From: Marsupella aquatica
Lineage: Eukaryota; Marchantiophyta
NCBI GenBank assembly: GCA_973895155.1
Contig: CCZZQB010000055.1
Span: 1-64,000 of the forward strand
Direction of reading: 5' to 3'
DNA: 64,000 nt
Below, piece after piece: positions 11,301-21,400 of the stretch (positions within the stretch are counted from its first letter, which is position 1; each line of letters opens with the position of its first letter). A program made the position numbers and the translations under genes. Below the pieces are notes generated by a model. It searched no databases, was not told the DNA's origin, and was given only the letters and a program-made list of their open reading frames with translations.

Positions 11301-11502
11301 AGGAAAGCTTTACACTCGCTGGTTAGGACCCTTTAGAGTAACCATGATGTTCCCCAATGGCTCCGTGCAATTGGCCAACATTACGGGAGAGGTATATCCA
11401 GTTCGCATCCATTATGACCGCCTCAAGAAATACTATATGGACGAAGATGAAGTTGTTCGCGAGGACGCTTCACAATTAAGTGGGGAGCTATGTGATGCCT
11501 AG
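8236..11502 (+). CDS. pol: Pol polyprotein: reverse transcriptase, RNase H, integrase (1088 aa)
   Basis: The protein copies the element RNA and integrates the cDNA. RT motifs are clear: MPFGLCNAPAMFQR and the catalytic FIDDF at 363-367. RNase H follows (FVDVSG ... HTDHESL). The integrase has an HHCC zinc finger (HGEEAGGHF ... CDPCQRAG) and a DD35E triad at D788, D850 and E886. The C-terminus lacks a chromodomain and runs 11 nt into the 3' LTR. The frame opens at a GTG with no good early ATG (first at 8437), so translation probably enters by a -1 shift from gag-pro in the 94-nt overlap; I see no convincing slippery heptamer there. All catalytic residues are present. Confidence 0.95.
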   Translation: MGSSSRDNGFSAGVVAEPTGSTTPSIIGKELNTKGSAYKPITRAEQIEALLKAERAQRPNSQEQEVDEMDRHDLEPRQEGEPTTNSKPNRPVRGQSMDTKEGTDSASPAEIPVYGGMRLERLEAELDPNLKKQINMIQARQYRKLDLGEGRELNLGRNLAPELEKEINDLLIEFQDVFAWSHQDLKGVDPTLGEHRIDLMLGAKSFRQPIRRMNPKYSLLVKTEIDKLVEAGFITLVLHSDWVSPIVIVPKKAGPDGKPKIRVCQDYRKLNEATLKDHFPLPFTDMVLDMVASHELYSFMDGYSGYNQIRIRQEDQIKTAFITEWGIYVFNRMPFGLCNAPAMFQRLMVNIFHDYLRKFMEIFIDDFAVFGKASKHAKYLRKTFMRCREVGLKLHPDKCFFAVTEGVLLGHKVSRKGIEIDKGKLAVWLDIMQPKNIKDVRSFLGCIGYYHRFIKDFAKLALPLTNMLKAGADFEPTPERVTAVVELKQMLVEAPVMIAPDWNKDFHVFVDVSGFCIGSVLSQLDEKGRDHPIYFASRQLADAERNYSTTEREALGVIYSCKKFRHYLLGYKVIFHTDHESLKYLVNKPDLTGRVARWILLLQEFDYELRIKPGKLHANADFFSRITGKPATDCIDDRFPDEELFVVEIAGTWYPEILQFLSTSRLQPGLSREQAAVFVRKVRQYQCIKGILHKHGINGTIQRCLEKREVKRVLRAMHGEEAGGHFAPVTTSKKILNAGYWWPTLHKDVYQFIKQCDPCQRAGGPRASTRHPLHPILPLAPFEKWGIDYIGPLKPLTHPRRNKYIILATDYATKWVEARPTTKDDAITTARFMYEQIFTRYGAPLELVSDRGTHFLNDIISRLNEQYLVKHRPTTPYHPKANGLTERANGIIGKILNKTVAQNKLDWDDKLFAAVFAYNLAYKSTTGHTPFFLTFGQEALVPMQLEIPTFQVTIEERASAEESLKEREYRLEALEEARMISAERVEYRQNIMKQQYDKRLKVVSIHTGDLVLLYDSRYSRFPGKLYTRWLGPFRVTMMFPNGSVQLANITGEVYPVRIHYDRLKKYYMDEDEVVREDASQLSGELCDA
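11472..11490 (+). other. Polypurine tract of element A
   Basis: The string AATTAAGTGGGGAGCTA abuts the 3' LTR and fits the primer for plus-strand DNA synthesis. The same place in element B reads AATTAAGCAGGGAGCTA on its coding strand (34407-34425), so the tract is conserved between the two families. Confidence 0.7.
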
Positions 11503-14500
11503 ACAGGAATCACTCGACCGGTTAAGTGGGTAAAGCAGGAAGGCACCCTAGGAACACCTTAGTATAGTGACAAAACAAGGAAAATATAAACAATTAGGGG
11601 CAACCATGGAACCCGGGCAGAGGCCGGAGGTAAGGCTGAGGGTGAAAACCCGATTAGGGTTAGGGCGCGTTAAGCGTCGGCGGCTAGGAAGGATCAATGG
11701 GAAGAAGGACCGGCAGAGGAGAGGGGTAAGGAGCGCTTGCAGGAGATGGTGGCTCATTTGCGAGCACGAACTAGGCAGACGACTACGGGAGGCCAACTAC
11801 TGTCAGCTGCTTAGGCAAGCACTCGGGGAGAGAGTAGATACCGACGATCGACCTAAGGAGGGTATGAGCAACGTCAATCAAGCGGCACATTTCTGGGGAT
11901 GCCTGTTCGAACGGGCAACTGAGTACATCAAGACTTACGAGGACGAGGAGTCAGAAAGGGCAGCTCGAGAACGGCAGGAGCTCGCTCGATTGTGGGATCT
12001 GCACAAGACGGCTTTCTTAGGAGGCGAACTCATCAAGGACGAGTTCCTGTGGACGCCTACTTCCAATCAACTCGACGATCTTCTGTTTTGCAAAGACAGC
12101 ATCGTCGGCATCTGAGAGGCCATCAAGAACTGCAACGACATACACTGGGAATTAAAGGGTAGCACGGAAAGGTGGACCCGGGCAACGGTGCTAGGAGAAA
12201 CCTCCACGGCAGCAGAGATGAAGAGGAAGGGAGCCGTCAACGATGAAGCCACCCCGGCAAAAAGAACGAGGTCGGCGGCACCAAAGAAGCCAGCCGAGCA
12301 GCAGAGCAGGAGGCAGGGAGAAGCCGAAGAGGAGGAGGTCGATCCCATCAAGGCCATTCCAACCAGGGATGACACCTGGAAGGGCTGGGCGGCAACCCTA
12401 CCGGTGGAGGTGCAACTACATTTTGCATGGGAGGAGGATGCATGCTTTACGGCCATGCAGACCAAGAAGTACCAAGGCTTCATGGCCGGATCCGGCTTGG
12501 AGGCCTTTGTAAGATTACCATGGCTGAAGCCGGAGGTACCGGAGTCAGACCTATTAGAATTCGTGGGGTCATGGGAACCCGAGACCAATTGCACGAGGAT
12601 ATATGGGAAGGATTTCTATCTTACTCCCAAGGTAATTGCCGAAGTGTTTGGCTTGCCGATGGGCAATAAGACCAAAGTTGATACCAGGAAGACCTTGCCT
12701 GACAAGGAGTTCCGGTCGTTCCCCGGGCCATCAACGAAGAATGGCTTCTTCCGGAACACCTGCACCAACCCGCACATAGGAGAGATGATCGACTTCTTGC
12801 GGGTGACCATGCATTGTAACTTGCCGAGGGCAGAGATCGGCAAGGCACAGGTCTATCTGGCAGAAAGGCCAGACCCAAGCCGGGACTACAACGGGTACCT
12901 CCTCAACCAATTGAAGAAGATCTTAAAGGAGGAGCAGCAGGTAATCGGCATGGGGAGCGTGTCACGGCTTGGCTATCACATGCCGCTGTTGTGCCGGTAT
13001 GCCAGAGGTCAGACTTTTGCCCCGGTACTTCCCCTGCAGGTAAGGGCACCCGAGGAAGCTCCAACACCGAGGCCGTTGGCTGAGAAGCCTCCACCACCTG
13101 TTAGTCCTACGATCGAGCAAGTGTTTAGGCCCAGGAAGGAAGACTTGCCGATGCAGCAACCAGGCATGCAGAGTCTGCTGAAACTACTGGAGAAAGAAAA
13201 GAAATCGGCATCGGCAACAACAACGGCAACGGCAACAATGCAGGACACTACTACAGAGGTAGGCCTACACCGGCTCACAAGAGAAAACCCCTTTGCTGGA
13301 GACAAGGAGAGAATCAGGCCGAAATCCAAGCCAGGTGTTCGAATGTACGTGGGAACCTCAAGCTCCGAATCTGAGGCAGAATTGCCTGAAGCTCCTACCG
13401 ACGAAGAGGAGAGGGAGAAGCCGGACGTCCAAGAAGTAGAGGAGGCAGTGGAGGACTGCAGCCATGATAATTCCGGCTATGGGTCGGACCATGACATTCC
13501 AGGAGTAAGGACCTGTGGCCGGTTTGTCCCCACACTTCCAAGGGTAGTGCGAGGGGACCCCAACCAGCAGAGTAGCCCTGAGTCTCCCCCACCAGATGTT
13601 GCTCCCCCGAGCTTCGACGGCATAAAACAGACGGTGCAGGAATTTCAGGAGCGAATCAAGCAGGAGGAAGAGGCCGCCCTGGCTAAGGAAAAGGATTTAC
13701 CAGGAGGACATTGGCCGGAGGACATCAGGCGGCTAGCCGAAAAAGGAAGCAAACCTCTAGCCACGATTGAAGAGATCCGCAGGACGGCGTGGGAGCAGAG
13801 GCCACGATGGGCGATGCCGATCACTTCTACTTACTCCACCTACGCTAAGAATAGAGCCATGGAGTATGGTGAGATGTGTGGGGAACTTGCGCTCGGCATC
13901 TTTGGAGAGGAGTTGGAGGTAGGACCCTTTTTCCATAGGGAGCAGTTGGAGAAGCACCAATTAGAAGAAGCGGTGGCTTTAGAGAGAAGCAAGAAGGACG
14001 AGGTCATTTGGCGGCTTAGGAGGATGGGAGCCGAGATTGAAGATCTAAGGGCGGCCAAGAAAGCCCAAGATGAACTGCGGATTAAACGACATGAGCTGAA
14101 CATCATGCAGGGGCAGTTGGACGCCGCGCAGGCTGATAATCAGAATATCAAGGATAAACTGACTCAGACGCAGGAAGAGTTGGCCGACACGATCAAAGAG
14201 AGGGAGAAGTGGAAGCAAGAGCTGAAGAATACAGAGGAGGCCCATATAACAGCCAACAGCCGGGCCATGGCGGAGACCCAAAGAAAGGAATGGGCGTTGA
14301 AAGGGGAGCTCGAGAAAATCCGCGGAGCCCTTGAGCAGAAGGAGGTCGAGTTAGGGAAATCCTATCAAGGGATTATGGCGCTGCAGCAGGAGCTTGCGTC
14401 CCTGACGGCCAGCTTCAAGGCCGACCTAAGGGAGAAGGACGAGATGCTCGAACAGACTTACGCCAAGATGAACCAGATGGAGTCTGTCATCATTGCAGAG

Positions 14501-16141
14501 CTCGACAAGGAGCTAAGAGCAACCCAGGAGGAGAGGGCTACCTTGAAGAAGGAATTGGAGGAAGCCCACAGGGAGCAGGAGGAGGCCAAAAACGAGCTGG
14601 AGGGGGCACGTAAGGACCTGGATGAAACCCAAGAGGAGTTGGAGGAAATCACGAGGAAGATGGAGAACCTACAGCGGCGGGCCGACAACCAAACAGAGCG
14701 GCTGAAGAAACAAGCCGCAGTATTTAAATGCTTAGCTGCAGCAGGTCCATCTCCCGTTGGGACAAACCAGTTACCAGGGGTGGTAATTGCTGAAGGACAA
14801 GCCGCGTCAACTGCACCAGTGCCGGAAGTAAGTGGGAAGGGGAAGGGACCAGCTGCCGAGCCACCAACGAAGAAGAAGCGGAAACCTCCAGGGTCAAGGA
14901 GTAATACGACTTCACAGGCCGTGGTGATCAAGGAGGTAGACCCAGCACCGACCCCAGACAGGGTCACGGCTAAGGATCCAACTACCCTAGGGGAAGGGGA
15001 GGCCGAAGCCGAGGGAGTGGCTGAAGCCGAAGCCGTGGGAGTGGCTGAGGCCGAAGCCGTGGGTATTGCCGAGGCCGGTGTCGAGGCTGAAGCCGAAGGT
15101 GGACCCAGTCAGGCCGATGGAGAGTTGACTCGGTCAAGGGCAGGTAATCTGTCAGTAGGCGGGCCAACGGCAGTGGCTGAGGAGGAAGTGTTGGGGGCAT
15201 CCATTGAGGATCCACCACCGGTGTCGTGACGGTGCAAGGGCACCGTTCCTTTTAGGGAAGGCGGACGTGGAGGGAGGAGGCGTGAGTGGGCAGGGCGGGC
15301 GCGGATCTCCACGTTTAGGATTAGGATCAGAACCAGGAGCGGCCCTGACACTTAGCTTAGTGGGATTGCGGTCCCACTGGTAGGAGCAACACTTGTGCTC
15401 CTGCCTTGCTGTACATAGGTAGATTCGGGCAAGTAGATTACTGTTAAGTAGATTAGGCTTACGATGCAAAGAATGGCGGATCCACTACCAGGATAAGTAC
15501 CTGGGCAGCGGGGAGCTCAGGGCCTCTTCTTTAGCAAGTTTTTAGTTTGCACCAGCCGGGCTGGGATCAAGTAGTACGAGAAGCTCTCGGTTAGTCATAC
15601 AGTGACCCTTGTGTATATTCATGTTTCCTCATGCCTAAGAGCTGAATAGAGTTGGCCTCACGGCTTAGTTCGCAGAACTTGTGTATGAGATGTACTGTTT
15701 GTATGGCAAGTGCATGGTATGATTCAGTCAGAATGAGTCATTTTGCTATTTGTGTGTCGCATTAACTTGTGTGAAGAGTGCCCACATCAACAGAAGGAAG
15801 GAAAGTAAGCAGGGGAGTGAGAGTTGGATGTGTCGAGCTGAGAGAGGTCTTAGCGGCTTAACCGAGCCTATTGGGGATCATTCCGGCGGCGGAATCCAAA
15901 CATACCTAACAGGAAGACAGGGGAAGACAGGGGAAGGCCTATATTAGGTCGGCTACGTATCTCATGACCCGATGAAGGATCTGTCCAGTATATGTGTGTA
16001 AAATGTTAATAGTAGTAGTAGAAGGTTAGCAGCGTCCCATGCCGCTAAGCCGCGGAAACGGCCTCGCCAAGCACGAAACCTGCGGGAATCGGCTTGAGCT
16101 GGGGGGTTTCTTGGGTTTAGGGAGCCATGGGACGCACCACA
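11491..16141 (+). repeat. 3' LTR of element A, 4651 bp
   Basis: Same ends and length as the 5' LTR, with scattered substitutions and no net indel. A short cluster of differences near 15154-15168, against otherwise near-identical flanks, suggests local gene conversion from another copy. The noncoding tail after the ORF (15230-16141) is preserved. Confidence 0.93.
11606..15229 (+). pseudogene. 3' LTR copy of the LTR-encoded protein, one nonsense codon
   Basis: Same frame and ends as the 1207-aa protein of the 5' LTR. The CGA codon at 1238-1240 is TGA here (12113-12115), ending translation after about 169 residues from the ATG at 11606. The remaining roughly 1013-1038 codons are open and almost unchanged. 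Downstream translation from an internal ATG or readthrough is possible. Since reverse transcription copies LTRs, the stop arose after insertion. Confidence 0.85.
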
Positions 16142-16799
16142 AACCCGAGCCGAAGATTCTGAGCGTAATTGAAGCATGGTGTCGTCCAGCTTCTTGAGTT
16201 CGGCCTGCGCTCCGCTTAACTCCTGGGTTAGTCCGTCCCTCTGTTCGACAGTGTGGACTAAATCCTCGCGGCGGGTCGTTGCCTCCTCCTCGAGGTGCTC
16301 TACCAGCATCTGGAGACGCCCGATCTCATTCCCCTTCGCCATGAGTTCTTCTTCCAAGCGGCTGACGATCCGTGGTTGGTGCTCTAACATGAAGAAGGCT
16401 GGCTGAAAGTACGCCGAGACTTGTTGTCCGATGTATGTCGCCAACTCCCCAGACATAGTCTGGCTAAACTTCTGGACCAGGTCGTAGGCCATGGTCCCCG
16501 GGGCTACTTGGTAGTCCTCCATCCTCTCGGGTACCGGTGGTTCCTCGGCAGGGGCAATGAGCTCCTCCGTAGTCAGCGCTGGGGAGGGGAAGGTTTCTTC
16601 AGGTGGTGGAGGGATTGGGGGTGGTTGTACTGCAGGTAGCGGAGGCTCAACGGAAGGAGGTGGTGGAATTTCCACAGGGGGCGGTTGCGGAGTATTAGTC
16701 GGGGCTTCCGGCTCGGGGTTTGTCCGAGGGACAGTAGTCCGCGTAGTCGGGGTTGCCTCCTCTGGGGCGGGGGTGACATTACCCGGGGCTGAGGTGGCC
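16142..16799 (-). mobile_element. Family-C LTR, distal half of its ORF
   Basis: Open minus-strand frame from about 16801 to the element-A border, with a Pro-rich segment (many PPP runs) and then a coiled-coil segment (RLEEELMAKGNEIGRLQMLV and on). It is the continuation of the family-C LTR protein whose first part is at 30266-31721; the 13.5-kb element D lies between. The Pro-rich-then-coil order matches the C-terminal half of the family-B LTR protein. The frame stays open into the element-A LTR by chance, so the real coding end is lost at 16141/16142. Confidence 0.7.
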
Positions 16800-16829
16800 A
16801 TATATCAGCCTATTCATTAAAAGTGTATT
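16800..16829 (+). repeat. Left terminal inverted repeat of element D
   Basis: Starts ATATATCAGCCTATTC and ends AAAAGTGTATT. It matches the reverse complement of 30236-30265 over 30 bases, and identity stops at both sides. The inner part AAAAGTGTATT resembles the subterminal repeat AAAGTGTACATTT read on the same strand, so the terminus may itself be a transposase site. The outer AT run may include the target duplication. Confidence 0.88.
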
Positions 16830-16853
16830 TTCTTTTGTTCACAAATCAGTCCT

Positions 16854-16935
16854 GAAATGTACACTTTTATGTCCCCAAATGTACACTTTAAGAAGCCCAA
16901 ATGTACACTTTTTGATACCTAAATGTACACTTTAT
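16854..16935 (+). repeat. Left subterminal repeats of element D
   Basis: Four copies of AAATGTACACTTT, spaced about 20-24 bp. They lie just inside the inverted repeat, where Spm-like elements keep transposase-binding sites; that role is inference. The stretch from 16936 to 17192 is AT-rich and shows nothing else I recognise. Confidence 0.75.
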
Positions 16936-17192
16936 AGGCCAAATCTTATTAGTATTATATTAATATATTATCTTATATTAATTATAATAGTATTATATTA
17001 CTTATTAGTTCACAAAGAACCATGGGATAGAGATCATACTTGTAAAAACATTTACGCACAAAGAAGCCTAAGCAAGGACCATTGATTGATAATGTGTGAA
17101 ATAATTATATACAATTGTGTCCAAACTTACAATGAATATCCAGGGCTGGCACCCATTTTTACTATCTAATGGGCTTAACATGAGTCAGATCT

Positions 17193-18451
17193 CTAAACAA
17201 AGTGCTCCTTACAATATTTATTTGAGCACGTGCCCTTGTCTCCTTTACTATCTACCCTAATGTCACGGTTGCAACTCCCTTTATCTTCAGGGAGATGAAA
17301 TTTGGTGGTGTTGTTCCTAACTGCTATAATCTCCCGCAAAAAGTGTCTGGGATTTTCTCTATACAGACCTGAATATTCCCGTCCTACAAATGATCTAGCA
17401 AGTGAGGTGACAAGTGCATCGTCAAGTTCCACCTCAGGACGTAAGCTACATATACGGTGCTTCACAGCCCAAGGAATCTCATTGCTATTGAGGTCCAACA
17501 CACTATGCCTATACTGTGACTTCCAAATTTTTGCTGCACATCTCTTACTAAGTTGATCATAAGTAATCTCATTTTTTGCCTTGTCTCTCTTAATGTGCAA
17601 TAGAGACCACTTTGGAGAGTTTAGGAGAAGATAACAACGAATGTCACTTGCATGTGACAGTTTCTCAAGACATGGCCAAAGAATTGTTAGAAGAAAATTG
17701 TCTCCACGATTGGCATGCGTGTAGGGCACTGGAAATAGTCCGGTCATGTCTGGGTTGGCAAATGCCTTTAAGGGGGAGTCATCCACAAGGAGTGTGTTGG
17801 TTTCATCATATAGATTTCCAAATGCACTCCATACCACCCGAAAATCCTTCAATAGCACATTTGCCTTTCCATTTGTAATGTCACGCCTTTGAATGCCTGT
17901 GTCAAAGGCTTCCACCTGTGTGAATACAAACTTCAGTTTCAACCGCTCCTCAACAGTGAACATCATGTTCAACATTTTCACTGTCCGCGGCATCCCAGCA
18001 CATGTCCAAATTGCAACGTCAAACCGGTCAAAAACCAACTTTAGAAACTCATGGAACCCTGGCCTCTGTGTATACATGCGACTAGTTCCATTTGATCTAT
18101 CCCAATGCACTCCATTTGGGGTCACAATGTTTCTGGATTTGCCCTTGCTTTGGAATTCAAGTGAATCCCAAAGTATTTTGTTAAGATCCAAAATCAGCAA
18201 CTTCCGCTTGATGGGACAAGGTCTCGATTCTGCAAGTGCAACAAATACAACTCTTAGAAAGAAAACCAAATTTGAACTTTGGACTGATTTGAATCTCAGT
18301 CCAAAAATACAAGACAATGACTAACAACAAAGAAAACCTATATACCATTTTTAGAAGCCCCAAAGAGCGTAGGTGGATATCGAGGCTCTAATTGCTGACC
18401 GCATTCTGTGAGACCGAGAAGTATTTTAGATTGGTATGAAAAAATGGAAAG
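17193..18451 (-). CDS. FCP1/HAD-like phosphatase-fold protein with a non-canonical active site
   Basis: The long exon (18229-17193) carries the FCP1/SCP homology pattern. A strand resembles the catalytic DxDx(T/V) loop but reads DLNKI, lacking the second Asp and the Thr; then come WTCAG and LLVDDSP (the DD motif). Family members dephosphorylate Ser/Thr in acidic tails such as that of RNA polymerase II. Loss of the acid/base Asp suggests a pseudo-enzyme or altered chemistry. A GT-AG intron (18345-18230) joins an upstream exon in frame, adding LEPRYPPTLFGASKN. That exon is open back to a stop at 18452-18454 but has no ATG, so the true 5' end is unknown. It could splice from the gene upstream. 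The end is Lys/Cys-rich (CNRDIRVDSKG). It lies inside D, 15 bp downstream of the ParB/methyltransferase-like gene on the same strand. Confidence 0.7.
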
Positions 18452-18466
18452 TCAGACGGTTTGATC

Positions 18467-21400
18467 TCAGTCTGAAAAAAGAGATCCGTATTCATCAATA
18501 ATGTCAACACCCAGCTCCTCTTGGATTTCAAAATTGACATCTGAAGTACTTTGTTCTACCCAATAAGGTGACGTCCAAACAGGAGTTATCAATCCCAATT
18601 CTCCTCTCTTATACTCCTTCCTGTTAAGAATCGATGGAGCAGCATCCAATGAAACTTCTTGGCCTCTATTTGGCCCACTTTTCCACACATAACATCGTGC
18701 ATCACGTTCAAGTGACCTCCATCCGGTTGATCCAACTCTATTCCCTTTTTTCTTTGAGAGAGGAAGGACAACTGGACTTCCCGAGTGTGAACGAACAAAA
18801 ACCAATTTGTCATCAGAAGCTGAAAAGAGTGTGTCAGGACAAATTGAAGCACCTGCCTGGTTGTCAACAGTCGCTGATGCACGGGCTTCTGGGGTCATGG
18901 GAATCTCACGTACTTCGACAGCCGTCCCGGGAATCAAATTTTGGGTGTCAGCTTCATTCGAATTGACCTGTCTGTCTCCACCGTCCGCGACCAAATTGGT
19001 TGACGAACAATTTTCAAATGTATCAATGTCAATCGGATCATCAATTCCGTCCATTTCTCGTTGCACCACATTTGGATTGAGACCATCCTTGTCCAAGTTG
19101 TCATCAACCTCAACTTCATAGGGTTCCAAAGGGACGTCATCTGCACGTGATGAAGGGCGTGGTGCAAGACCAACGTTATCATCAACATCGTAGGGTTCTA
19201 TGCTTTCACTTTGACCTACACGGTCATCCAAATTCTTTGCATACGCCACCTCTGATGCCCCATCATCTTTGACTGACTTAGCGCCCACTTCTTTGGAATT
19301 ATCAGCTGATTCATGTTCGGTAGAAACATCCGCAATAGTGGGTTTCCAATGCCTAGAACTCCCACCACGAGGATCCCAATTTTCCTTGATTGAGGGGACC
19401 CTCTCGCAAAGGAATGAAGCATACGCTTCCACAAAGTGTCTCTCATCTTGAGAGTCACAATAAACAAAGCATTCGCGTTGCACCAAGAATGCTGTCTTCA
19501 TCACTTGACCACCCGAGAAAAAATCAAGAATCAAGTCTCCAGCTTCTGACAAGGATTCAATAATCCTCTGTATCATCCGCGTGGGTTTGGCATGTGGATT
19601 CACCCAACCACCACGAGCACCAACTATCTCAAATCGAGGGGCCATGTGCAAAACCTTGGTCGCCTCTTCTGGGGTCAGCATCATTTTTAGATCTTCGGGT
19701 TTTGACACGTCGTCTATGTCAACCTTTGCCTTCCCAGTGTCAATCTTGGTGACCTCAAAATCAGTATCTTTTGAACCAAAAAAGAATTTTGGCTTTGGGT
19801 GATTGGGTTTGAAAACATCATTCCAATTCACATTTTCATCTCGAGAAATTCCTGCAAATATAACTTCTTCAATTCCGCCTCCCCAACACGAATCAAGCGG
19901 GTGCGGTTGATCCTCTCGAGAATAACTCCCATACTCAATGTGAATGGTGAGAGATTTCTCTTGTCCCAATTTTCGAAGTGAGCTTAGGACATTCATTGCA
20001 AGAGGCCCCGGATGAACAGTTATGGCTACAACGATTGTAAGATTTTGTGGTAGCTCCACAATGTATTGCAGAAAGACCAAAACTTCTGCTTCCGTCCACA
20101 GCTTCTGGTGATCTCGACTGAAGTCAACAATGGCAAGTGAGCACGTTGGAGATGATTCTTCTATTGCTGGTGGATCAACTGTTTTCATTAGATTGTCACT
20201 AAAGAACGTGACCCACGGTTGGCTCCGAGAATGTGTCCCTCCGCCAAACTTCTGGCAATAAATATCATCAAGGCGCATCACCAGAGCTATTGGCAAGATT
20301 GCACTCTCCCTGGTATGATTTGGCTTCAACAGATTTGACAAAAAAACTTCACCAGCCGCTCTTCTGCATCTACTGAATTCTGCGTCAACACTCAACAATG
20401 GCAGAACCTCTACAACTTTCTTCCAATCGGTATCCGAAGGGAAATTCCTTGGATCCTTGCCGAAGTAGTACTCCTCAATGAGAGACTTGAGCTTCCTCAC
20501 TTTTTTCACATCCTTCGCAAGCTCCTCTATTGAGGGTATGTCAGATTTATTTGTGGCATCTTTCTTCAGCAATGCCTTTCCTGACTTCACTTGTGTCAGG
20601 ATTTTTGTGATGTCTTTCTGTGAGATCAACTCACCATCAAAGGGACGAAACATGGCAACGGTAATTGCTTTTTCGGACTTGTTATTTCCTTCCATCCCAG
20701 CTCCATCAGGAAGTTTCCCATGCAACCACATCTCACAGACTAACCGCCACAACTCAAAAAGATCGTTGTCCACAAAAAGTAGCCAGTATACATTTCGCAA
20801 GTCCTTCCTGCCCATAGTCATTCTTGCCAGAGCCAACCAATCCTACAATCCAAAAGGAAAGCTAGTCAGTTATCCCCAACGCAAGGGTTGGAAAAAAAGG
20901 ATTCTAATGTGTGATAATAGTATTGGATTCGGATGGTCTCAATCAAAAAGAAAACTCGTACTAAACATTCCAAAAGTTCCAATACTCTTTGACAAATCGT
21001 GTCGGACTGAGACCATCCGAATCCAAAATAGAATTACTCTCTATGGTAGAGAAATGCATACAAAGTAATCACATTTCTTACCTGAAATTTTTGGTTGTCT
21101 TGAGCATTTGTTTTGTTGTCGCCATGTTTTGGTTTGTCTGGATTTCCATATTCAACAAACTGCCGCCTCGCATGGACAACTGTATCTTTAAAGCAAGATT
21201 GAAACACCATCGTGCTATTGATGGCGTTTGATCTCATGGAGTGCTCAACAAGAATTGAAGACGGTGTGCGATCAGACAATATTCTGGATTTCCTGAATTC
21301 TAACTTCTTGGCCAACTGGGTGAGCTTGGCATCCTTCGTTGCCCAATCACGAATCCATCTCGCAGCTCTCGCAGAGTGCTGACCACTAACGGCTAGAAAT

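Larger units (their letters stand above)
616..16141 (+). mobile_element. Complete family-A Ty3/gypsy LTR retrotransposon (15.5 kb)
   Basis: Two direct LTRs of equal length (616-5266 and 11491-16141, constant offset 10875) begin TGTGATGCC and end ACCACA. They bracket a primer-binding site, gag-protease, pol and a purine tract. Domain order protease-RT-RNase H-integrase defines Ty3/gypsy; no chromodomain follows the integrase. The DGG-type protease site and long LTRs recall the Tat/Athila side of the non-chromovirus branch, which is inference. By eye the LTRs differ at roughly 1-2% of sites, so insertion is fairly recent. The five bases left (GGAAG) and right (AACCC) of the element do not match, so a target duplication is missing. 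Most of the LTR is coding. Confidence 0.93.

Noticed and set aside
11300-11502. Chromodomain at the end of element-A pol
   Set aside because: The C-terminus after the GPFRV strand is short and acidic (MDEDEVVREDASQ) with no aromatic-cage pattern.
15962-16141. Extension of the family-C ORF into 16141-15962
   Set aside because: That part is the antisense of the element-A LTR tail; the frame is open by chance after the insertion border.
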